Source: Apiotrichum sp. Y4204 (lineage: Eukaryota; Basidiomycota; Tremellomycetes; Trichosporonales; Trichosporonaceae). From it: a stretch of DNA of 64,000 bases. The translations under genes were made by a program, and so were the position numbers. Positions within the stretch are counted from its first letter, which is position 1, and each line of letters opens with the position of its first letter. Of this stretch, positions 41,522-51,200 are shown piece after piece. The notes under the pieces were generated by a model. It saw only the letters and a program-made list of their open reading frames with translations. It searched no databases and was not told where the DNA came from. The DNA lies in assembly GCA_025531455.1 (NCBI GenBank), contig JAMYHL010000041.1:248001-312000 (forward strand), written 5' to 3'.

Positions 41522-44182
41522 ATGTCCTTCTCCACCCACTACACGACGCCGACCGCAAAGGACCGCGACCTCGCGACCCTGTCAAACTACCAGGACATTC
41601 GCACCACTCACATCGACCTTCAGTGGGCGATCGACTGGGACGCCAAGACTATCGGCGGCCAGGCCACGCTCTCTCTTGAGGCGACCAAGGACGTTGACGA
41701 GGCCGTACTTGACACGAGCTACCTCGACATTAAGGATGTTCAGGTCAACGGCGCCGCTGTGGTTCGTACTTGGCCGAGAGTATAGGATTACTTCACTGAC
41801 GGTCCCAGAAGTGGGAGGTCGGCAAGCGCGTCAACGAGGCCATGGGCGAGCCGCTGAGCGTCAAGCTGCCCAAGAAGCTTGCCAAGGGCGAGGTACGTTC
41901 GATCTCTCGGACTAGGTGACTGACCTCAGACTGTCGATGTCACCGTCAAGTACTCTACTACCAAGGACTGCACGTCCGTTGGATGGCTCACTCCAGTGTA
42001 GGTTGAATCAACATCTGGATAACTTAGACAAGCTAACATTCCAGCCAGACGAAGAGCGGCAAATACCCGTACCTCTACTCCCAGTCCCAGGCTGTAGGAC
42101 CTTTATTGCTTTCCACTCTAACTTCAGATTCATGGCCGCTCGCTCCTTCCTTGCCAGGACACCCCTGCGATTAAGGCGACCTACTCGTCTCGCGTCTCTT
42201 CGATTCTTCCTGTCCTTATGTCCGGTCTCCGTCAGTCTCCTCCTCCTGAGGCGGAGCTTGAGCTTGGCAAGAAGATCGAGTATGTCTACGACCAGGTGAG
42301 TTCAATGAATTGGCTTAAGGCTGTTGAAACTGGTTATCTTGAGCTGACCGTCAGCCGGTCGCCATTCCGTCTTACCTGATTGCCATCGCGTCTGGAGAAG
42401 TCATCTACAAGCCTTTCGAGGACATCAAGGGCCGCAACTGGCGGACTGGTGTCTGGACTGAGCCCAAGACAATGAAGGCCGCATATTGGGAGTTTGAGGA
42501 GGACACTGCTAAGTGAGTGTGATCTTTGTGCATTACTAACGTGTCAGACAGGTTGCGACTGCCGAGGATCTTACCTCGGCTTACCGTTTCGGCGTCTACG
42601 AGTGAGGACCGTCTAGATCGCCCAGCTGACCATAGCTTCCTCATTCTTCCCGAGTCCTTTCCTTACGGTGGTACGTCGGTGATAACGGCTGAAGACGGTT
42701 GCTGACTTAGACAGGAATGGAGAACTGCTGCCTGACATTTGCCACTCCTACGCTCATCGCTGGCGACCGCTCGCTGGTTGATGTTATTGCGCACGAAATC
42801 TCTCACGTGGGTAGCTCCTTCCGAGTGAACGTTAACCCGTCAGTCGTGGTTTGGAAACAGCATTGGATGTGCCTCGTGGACCCACTTCTGGCTCAACGAG
42901 GGTTGGACCACCTATCTCGAGCGCCTCATCATCGGCAAGATCCACGGCGAGGCAGCACGTAACCTGTGAGTGACTTTGTACATGTCTATTAGTTTGCGAC
43001 TAACATTCAGCTCCTACATCATCGGTATGACTGTCCAGTGTCGGGACCATGCTCATCACAGGTCGCGTCGGACTGCGCGAGTCGCTGAAGGGTTACAAGG
43101 ACCTTCCTCGTTTCCAGCGCCTCATCCCCGACTACAAGGAGCACGAGGACCGTGAGATATTCTTGTAACGCTTTATCTGACAATCAGCCGATGATGCCTT
43201 TAGCCAGGTTCCTTACGAGAAGGTAAGCGGAATAACGAGAAGATGCTCACTGCCAGGGATCAAACTTCCTGCTCTACCTTGAGCGCACTGTTGGCGGACT
43301 GGAGCACTTCCTTCCCTACATGAAGGACTATGTCAAGACTTTCACCAACACCTCGATCACTTCGGAGCAGTGGCGTGAGCACCTGTTTGACTACTTTGGC
43401 CGCCAGCCTAATGGCGCCGAGTACCTCGAGAAGCTCAACAAGGTCGACTGGAATGAGGTAAGAATCGATTCTTCTATTGACCTGACATTCGCAGTGGATG
43501 CACGGAGAAGGTCTCGACCTCTGCATCGACCTGCAGTACGATGACTCGCTTTCCAAGCCTGTGAGTGCGATGGAATGAGTAATCAGTAACACCACAGTGC
43601 CTTGACCTTGCGGCGCGCTGGGACAAGGCCCGCAACGACGAGGACCTCTCGCAGTTCTCGCCCAAGGATGTGGCCGATTTCTCCTCCACGCAGACGACGG
43701 TCTTCCTCGACAAGCTTGGTGCTGACCCTGCGTACCCGCCAAAGGTCGTCAGCACGCTCGACGAGGTCTACTCGCTGGACAAGTCTGAGAATGCTGAGAT
43801 CAAGCTGCGCTTCTACAAGATTGCCCTCCAGAGCGGCCCCGAGTATGCCGAGAAGGCAGCAAGTGAGTGCTGGGTCCGCACATTGGGCATATTGATGACC
43901 CGCTGACACATCCAGAGTGGGTGGTCGACAAGGGACGCATGAAGTTCTGCCGTGTAAGTGACATCTGTCTTGCCTTCACGATCAATGAGTTGACACGTCT
44001 AGCCCATTTTCCGCCTCTTGAACGAGCAGCGCCCCGAGCTTGCGCGCGAGACCTTCCTCAAGCACGCGGCGTTCTACGTGAGTTGGTACTTGGATATTGT
44101 CGCATGCGCATTGACAATCTAACGCGTGCAGCACCCGATCGCACGCAAGATGATTGCCAAGGACCTCGGAGTGGAGCTCTAA
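41522..44182 (+). CDS. M1 zinc aminopeptidase of the leukotriene A4 hydrolase type (yeast Lap2-like)
   Basis: A 634-residue enzyme comes from nineteen exons: 41522-41761, 41809-41892, 41930-41997, 42045-42093, 42128-42295, 42355-42512, 42548-42601, 42636-42670, 42715-42806, 42844-42965, 43011-43024, 43062-43151, 43188-43222, 43257-43457, 43495-43560, 43598-43862, 43916-43953, 44003-44077 and 44132-44182. The family cleaves N-terminal residues and, in some members, hydrolyses epoxides. Motifs seen are GGMEN (substrate N-terminus recognition), HEISH-x18-E with E in [10 protein letters not shown] (zinc site, split by a 37-nt intron), [13 protein letters not shown] and the C-terminal RPIFRLLN. 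The N-terminus [13 protein letters not shown] and [12 protein letters not shown] also match. An in-frame ATG at 41420 would add 34 residues (MFIRGLFAQITKPALL and so on) resembling a mitochondrial presequence. I use 41522 because its context (gcaATGtcc) is better. Confidence 0.92.
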
Positions 44183-47100
44183 ACCTGAGGCTTGGATGTC
44201 TGATGCCGAACGACGAGGGGTACTATACAGTGCATATGGAGAAACTGGAGAAGATTCTGCTCTCGACGGAGTCTCCGCGACTTGATTCACGCCTCAAAAG
44301 ACGGCAGGATGGCGCGAGTCGTGTCACGACGAGGAGGTTTGAGAGCCTTGCCCGACTGCAATCTCGGCTGGTGGTTGAGGCACGGTGGCGCCGGGAGACA
44401 ATGGTGACTGGTATCGAGTCGAGTTGGGGACACGATGAGCGTCAGTCCCGACTTGCCCACCACGTACTGTGCGGCGACGGAGAGTCCGCACACGACTCAC
44501 TGACGACGGAAACTCATCTGCGACAACCACAACTGACACTGACGTTGTGGGATGGCTTTAAGTGAAACCTCCCCCACCCCGCCCAGCGTCGCCGTGCCTT
44601 CCTCGCATCGGAATCACGGTGCCTTGGTCGTATCGGAATCGCACCATGCCCGCAAACAATAACGATACCCCAAGTTCTGTTCCGATCACATACAAGTGGA
44701 TGTCCGAGCCGAATAGTGCAGTCAGACATATGACACGGCCTCGGACACGGGACGGTCTCAGCGCAAAGCAACTGCTGGCCCAAACACGGTTTCCCCTTGC
44801 TCGGCGGCAGTGCCACAGTACTTGCCCCTGTCGTCTTTCATGAGCCTGGAATCCTCCGACAGTTCCAAAAAGCCCCGGGAGTATCCGGACTACCCTGTTT
44901 AATGACTCAGAGGCCATTGCGCTGGTTCAGAGTGGACCACAAAGCCACCGGCGACGTGGCGGCATGTGATGTGGCACAGGGGCGGCATGTGGCTGACGAT
45001 GCGGCTGACGATGCGAAGTTGTGACAGCGCAAAAGGGATAGATACCGATCCGACCGTCCATCGCCCCAAGAGGTGGGGCCGCCACCTTTGATGAGGAGAG
45101 GCCCTTTTGTTCGCCGAGATATTTTTAATGATCGGTCTGGTCTTTGCGTCGCTTGGAAGTGGGGTTTTTCTTTCTCCTTTACTTCCTGTCTTTTTTTCCT
45201 CTCCTCCTTTATCTCAGCCCAAGGCGCGTCTGCTCTTATGTCTCACCCACGCTTCTCCAACCGATCACAGAGGGCGTTTCTCGCTATTATCGCGGCGGCC
45301 CGGCTCAGGCCACGGGTCCGTTGGCCCCGTGGCTTCCGGTAGTTCCATTTCCAGTTACCGAGGTGGCTCTCGTCACCAGGTGGCAAAGGTGGACGGCGTG
45401 GCTCCTCCTCGGTGACTCGCGTAAGCCGAATTGGCGGGATCTCGATGGAACACGTCTGGTATCACTGTATTACTTCTCTTAGTTCCCGAGCCGTTTCCCG
45501 AGTGTTCACCCGAGTTAGATCCGGACGCGACGTGTAGTTCCGCGCCTTGAGGAGGTCAGCATGTGGGGGTTCTGGTGGCTCACGGTCGCCACGCTGTACT
45601 GCGAGGGAACAGAATATGGCTTCGGGAGCGACGATGGACGATACCCGGATCACGCGCAATGATTGAGCGTGATGGGTGGGGGAACGCTTATATCCTGGCT
45701 ATCTCGCAAATACTACACACACCTGTGCAACGGTCACGACACAAACAAACAACAAACAATGCATAGCACAGAGGTCGCGTGCCCGGCTGGTGTGGCGGTG
45801 GAGCGGGGGCGCACGCCGCCACTGCAGAACAGTACCACCTGCCACGCCGGCGACTGACCTCGTGCGACCTGTCGTCTGCGGTCTGACGATGTTGACGGTG
45901 TTGCCGAGCGGCGGTGCGAGCTTGGCCGTGATGTCTTGTGTCTTGGCGTCCGCCAATGTGGGGATCACGAAGAGTATCTTCTCGACAGGTAGATGAACGC
46001 ACAGTGAGACACAGACCGTGCCGTTTAAGCTGTATGTTGCACTGCAATGGATGCTGCACGCACCGATTACAGTGGTCTTGCCCAGCCTCGAACGCCGAGT
46101 GGGGGACCCCATCAAAACAATGTATAGTACTGTACAGTAACGCTGTCAACGTCACAGTCTCACAGTCCGTCGCGCGTCGCACGGTAACGACCACCTCTGT
46201 GCGTCCGTGCGTGTGCATGGTCGCGTGCTCATTGCAAGTGACAGTCGTGGCGCCGAAAGAAAAAAAAAAGCGGAACGTTGCCCGTGGGTATCCGACAAGG
46301 CGACAGAGCCCCACAGGCCGACAATACCAAGACCAAGACCAAGACCAAGACCAAGACTCAAGACCAAGACCGTCCGCCGGAGGCGGCGGGGCGGCGTGCA
46401 TGGTGGCCTTGAGGCGGCGCAGGGCACGGACCCCAGCTTTGGTGGGTGGGCCGAACGCCTCCAGTCTCTAACGAGCTCACGGGGCTGGTTGCACACCCTT
46501 CCTTTCGCGACCGGGACGCGACGCCGCTTGAGGCTCGCACTGCCGTGGCGCTTGGCGTGTGGACGGCTGGGGCTCGGTGGTTATAAGTTACGATGACGCG
46601 CCCGCCACTGAACGGAACGACTCTCGCTTGGGTAGTGTACTCGTGTTTCCCTCGATCCCTCGACTGCACGCCACACACTTACCTCCACCTGACCCCCGAC
46701 AGTGGGGATTTCCTTGGATGCTGGTTGTCGCTGTCACAACAGTGTTGCAATTGCCCAGCTGCCGGCCCGTGCGCACTGGTATCTGCAGCATCGGCCTTGT
46801 ATTTGCGCTTGGCATCTTTGTCATGTCGTCTGACAACTGTTCACCAGGCCACCACACCAGTCACGAGGCGCGGGACTGCCAGTGCTGGACTGTGCGTGGG
46901 AGATATGGAATCGTCAATATGAAAGAGCGCCAGGCGCCAGGCAATGGCCAGGCTTGGATGGCGACGTGTCTGTCGATCATGCCGACATTGGCGCGGCCTC
47001 GCAAGCTTACATTCTGGTTGTTGCACTACTGGTCGTCGGTCCTTGGACTGCGTGACGCCGGCGGCTATCCTCACGGGAGGCCCAGCGCGCTTGTCCGCAA

Positions 47101-47731
47101 GTGTCCACTTGTCCGTTTGTCCCACAAGCGTCGGGTAGGCTCTTCTTGTAGGAGATTAGGAGACTTGTGGACGCCAGCGATAATGATCGCGATCACTTGT
47201 CTGCGTACGTCCACCAGTGGGGAATGTGTCTATCTCAAGTATACGGCATCTGACGGCATGGGCCCGATCGTGACATGACTTCATTGGCAAGATGTTGCTG
47301 TTGCACTCGGGTTCCAGTTTCAGTTGCTTCCAGCGGCGCTTCACTCTCCGCTCCTAGACATGACGCGTCCGTCCGACTGCAACAATCCGCGCCCGTGCTG
47401 AATGCGAATGATACCTTGTTTGACGTGCATGCCCTCTCTATCTCTCGTGGCGAAACGTGACCTATGTGACCTGAAGAAAAACTACTCTGTACAAGACTCG
47501 TGGTATGGATTCAATCCCTAGCGTATACTACTCGTACAAAGCAGAAAAGGAGAGCGAAGAGTGTCCAGAAGCTGAAGGGTGGCGCATCAAGGCTCAGACA
47601 GCCTGTGGGTAAAGAGAAACTGGTACTCGGGAGGGCGCGTGGCGCGGGTATCAGGGTTGAACAAGAAGCACAAAGCGGCGGACGGTGGCCAGACACGTGC
47701 CGTAAACGCAAACTCGTGTAGAAGAGGCGGC
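44183..47731. other. 3.5-kb gene-poor stretch between two convergent genes
   Basis: Between the aminopeptidase stop and the HMG gene stop I see no conserved protein. Features are a tandem 12-mer (44991-45014), a pyrimidine-rich run (45165-45225) and a CCAAGA microsatellite (46327-46372). A minus-strand ORF (45699-46115) has coding-like codons over about 40 codons but no recognisable family. Confidence 0.5.
46327..46372. repeat. CCAAGA hexanucleotide microsatellite
   Basis: About seven units, one interrupted (ccaagactcaaga), run in tandem. In one minus-strand frame it reads Trp-Ser repeats, which explains part of an otherwise long spurious ORF. Confidence 0.8.
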
Positions 47732-49121
47732 CTACTGCACAATGTACTCGTCCCAAGGGGAAGAAGAAGCTTCCGGGGCCGGGGGATACATGGGGGCCTG
47801 ATTGTAATAGCCCATGCTCTCTTGGGTCATCGGGGCTGGCTGGTTCGAAACTGCGACAGAGGGCGTGTTCGCTGTCGGGGCAAAGCCAGGCGAGGACATT
47901 GGGAATGGGTATCCTCCTTGTGCCTGGGCGGTCGACATGTGGTGAGGCTCGAGAGGCGCAGAGAGAGGAGTTGTGACGGGTGCGTACTCGTAGCCATAGG
48001 CAGGGTAGCCCTGAGGAGGCAGACCAGGAGTAGGCAGAGGAGTAGGGATGGTCGCATACACTGGCGTGTGGGGGTAGGCCGACTGCGGGTACTCGACATA
48101 CTCGCCTTCTGCAACGCGGTAGACGTAAGGGGCCTGCGCACGCTCCCACATCTGCGACGGGTGCGACTCGATAAGCGGCCGGCTTGGGAGATGGGTGAGG
48201 TGGGGGTGCATCTGGTGTGGGTGGTGGTGGTGGTGATGGCGACGTGCGGCAGCAGAGGCAGCGGCGTCGACCATGACACGATTCGAGTTTAGGATCGTGA
48301 GCGACGAAGGCGCCGAGCGTGGACGCTTCTTGAGCGCCTTCTTGCCGCCGCCGCGCTCGTACTGGTAGTCGGGGAATTTCTTCTTGAAGGCACGCATGAG
48401 GCGCTCAGCAAGCTCATTCCATGGTGCCTTTTGATCAGGAGACATGGAGTTCCACTCCTTACCCAGGAGTTTAGAAAGGTCGCCAGTGCTCAGGTTGGGA
48501 TTGTGCAGAGCAAGCTCAGGACGGCGCACACGCATGTAGATGAAATAGACTGGGCATCGTCAGTAAGGATTCTTTCGACAGCTACTCACTGTTCATAGGG
48601 CGACGAGGCGAGTAGTCTGCTTTGCGGTCTTGACGGAGGAGGTCAGGAAGGGAGTCAAAGTCGTCAAAGTCTTGGTTGAGAAGATGAGGGGGAGGCGGCA
48701 TGAGCTGAGGAATAGAGATGGACTCGGTCTCGGGAAGACCGTTGAGAGGCGAGTAGGTGTCATAGTCGGTGGGAGTCGAGGCGCTGGCCGGCGCCGTCTT
48801 GGGAGCCGTTGTCGAGCCAGATGCATTGCGAGTCGCTTCTGGTGTTGTCGGGGATACTACAGTCTCAGTGTAGGAAGGCGAGGTGTACGAGGCAGAAGAG
48901 CCCGACGACGACGGAGTGGCATCCACTGCGGACGAAGATGACGACTGGTACGATTCACGGCGGTAGTACTGGGCCGAGGGGTTACCAATAGGCAGCTCAC
49001 TGGATGCCGAGATGGGAGTGAGCGGGGTGAGTGGTTGGGGAGCATGAGGGGGAACAGCCGATGGGGGCATGTTGTATCCCGACATTTGTGTGTCGTAGGC
49101 AAACGAAACTGGCTTCTCCAT
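47732..49121 (-). CDS. HMG-box (SOX/MATA-type) transcription factor
   Basis: The model is 449 residues in two exons (48590-49121, 47732-48549). The first 170 residues are Ser/Thr/Pro-rich. The HMG box spans about residues 174-250: PRRPMNIYFIYMRVRRPEL, LSTGDLSKLLGKEWNSMS, then APWNELAERLMRAFKKKFP and DYQY. The RRPMN start and the FPDYQY end are typical of sequence-specific, minor-groove-binding HMG proteins such as SOX factors and fungal mating-type or Ste11-like regulators. A basic stretch (KKALKKRPRS) follows as a likely nuclear signal. After it come a His-rich tract and a Pro/Tyr/Ser-rich C-terminus suited to activation. The intron splits the box after RRPMN, in frame, at 40 nt. The gene is isolated, with large empty flanks on both sides. 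Which fungal HMG subfamily it belongs to cannot be decided by eye. Confidence 0.88.
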
Positions 49122-49212
49122 TGTCGGCTGTAGATGTGGTTTGCGATGCGGCGATTGTGATCGATGTGATGCTGCTCAACGACGAGACACACACAAGAGA
49201 CGGATTCCCCTC

Positions 49213-49218
49213 TTTATA
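49213..49218 (-). promoter_or_regulatory. TATA-like element (tataaa on the minus strand)
   Basis: The element lies about 92 bp upstream of the HMG gene start codon and is the best core promoter candidate for it. Confidence 0.45.
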
Positions 49219-50137
49219 GTAGAAAAAGAGGAATGGATGCGCAACAGACGAGTGCAGCCTAATGACCGATACTTCGCTGTCCACACAGTCCGAGAATGAT
49301 GCAAAGCCGGAGGAGGACGAGGAACAAGCAACGAGGGACAGGGCACACCAGGGCTCTGTGGGTGGGTGGGGGAGAGGCGACAATTGATGACGAGAGACGC
49401 GAGGTTGCAGATGTCTGTCTGTGCGACGATCGGGGGCACAAGGTTATCAGACAACAGAGCTCGAGTAATAAAGGATCTGCTCCAGATTTGGACTTGCACG
49501 ATCTCTGATGATGCAAAAGTGGAACCTGCCGAGAAGAGATGCACGGGAGGGCCGAGGTCCGATCAAACGTCGGGAATGTTGGGTGATGGTAGTGTTGAAG
49601 AGTGACGTGAACAGGGGCGCGGAGAATAGGTGTTGCGGGAAGCGGCAAGGGGCCCGTACTTTATTAAGTCGAGGATTCGAAGATCTGATCTGTATAGCAG
49701 GTTGGTTGGACAAGAGACCAAGAAGACAACACAGAAGGAGGAAGAGTGAGAGTGAGGCGCGATGAAGATGTGCTGGTGAAGAGGTGTGAGATGAGATGAA
49801 GATTGGATAGTGAACGAGTGGGGCGAAGGATTGAGATTGAGGATTGCGAGTGGAAGACGCGATGCGATGGGGGGGAGGGGGGCAAGTGCTATATCTTTGT
49901 ATGAACAGAGGAGGACAATGTTCTGGCCCAGCCGCGTGTATATGAATGGGGGCGGATGAACGGCAGGATACGATAGGAGCTGGAAGCAGGAGGATGAGAA
50001 GGAATTCCTGTCCTGCAGGTATTATCTAGCCGAGGTGTAACAAGAGACAGAAAGAGACACGGCGGACGCAAGACAAGAGAAACATCAGAGAGAGAGACAC
50101 ACACACAATGAACAGGACGCAAAGAGACACGGCCTGC

Positions 50138-50169
50138 AGGAGGAGGAGGAGGAGGAGGAGGAGGAGGAG
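50138..50169. repeat. GAG/AGG trinucleotide microsatellite
   Basis: An uninterrupted run of about ten agg units lies about 1 kb upstream of the HMG gene, in a purine-rich context that would be C/T-rich in a transcript of that gene. Confidence 0.8.
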
Positions 50170-51135
50170 CGCGTACCGCGAGAGAGGATGAGGAGCGGGG
50201 GGGAGGGGCGAGCACGAGGACAAGAGATGGAGTAGTTTGTCTCTGCTCTCTTGCTCTCGGTTCCCCCACTCTTTTCCCTGCTCCTCCTCTACTCCTCTGT
50301 CGTATAACTGGCCTCTCACGCTACTGTGATCCTGTTTCTGGCCGTCTGGATCTTCAAACCTGCATACCCATAATCCCCCAACCCACTCCACTCTGACCCT
50401 TCTGCTGTTGTGCTCTCATCTCGTGCTGTTCCTCTCTTGTTCCTCCCTTGGTCACCGATGGGATCGTCCAACCAGGTTTGGCCACAGGTAGGAGCGCGAC
50501 AGAGAGTGATCGAGACATGATCAGAAAAGAAGCGCATGCGCTACCGGCCGTGTGGCTCACCTCGGGCCCTCGAGCGTTTCCTCTCTCCTCGTCCTCTTGT
50601 GCCGTGCGCCTTCGTTACCGTGTACCGGGACCCACAAGGGCGTTGGAGCTTCAAAGTCTGTCACCACACGCGCTCTTCTGCTCTGGTGCTCCAATGCTTA
50701 TCGCACTTGTCCCATACCTCGGCTCATGCGCGTTGCACCCACACCCCTTGCCTACTCCGCCGTCCCCCCGGATGTCCACCGCCGCCAACGCCTGAACGTC
50801 ATTGGCGTTTCTGGTACGGATTGTGTGTCGCTGGCACGACGCAGGGACGGCTCCTGATCTTCTTTGGCAGGTCCTCTTTGTCCGGCGGCGTCCCAAGACC
50901 TCTTCTCGTCTGTTCTGCTCCTCAAGCTCTGTTCTTCTGCGCTCCTTGCCCGAGCGTGAGGACTTTGCCCGTTCCGCGTCGTCCGCCCTGCCCCTCCTCC
51001 CCTGTTCTCACGCCCTGCACAAGCACGGCCAGGAGGCGCACCAGGACCTGACCGGATTTTGAGACCCTGGACAATGGCCAACCTTACCAACCGACCACCC
51101 CCGGATGTGCATACATACAGGCAAGCTGCTCCTAA

Positions 51136-51200
51136 CAAGCCAAACAAGCCAAGCAAGCCAGCAGGCCATGCACGCCAGCTACCAAGCCAGCACGCCAGCA
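51136..51200. repeat. Imperfect AAGCCA/GCCAGC repeat
   Basis: Units such as caagccaaacaagccaagc, then gccagcaggcc and acgccagc, recur with drift. No coding meaning was found. Confidence 0.55.

Noticed and set aside
43867..44565. 232-codon plus-strand ORF over the end of the aminopeptidase
   Set aside because: It reads through real introns and into the 3' flank in a frame that breaks the conserved C-terminus.
45688..46401. 237-codon minus-strand ORF with a Trp-Ser repeat
   Set aside because: The repeat is the CCAAGA microsatellite read in one frame, and the rest shows no protein pattern.
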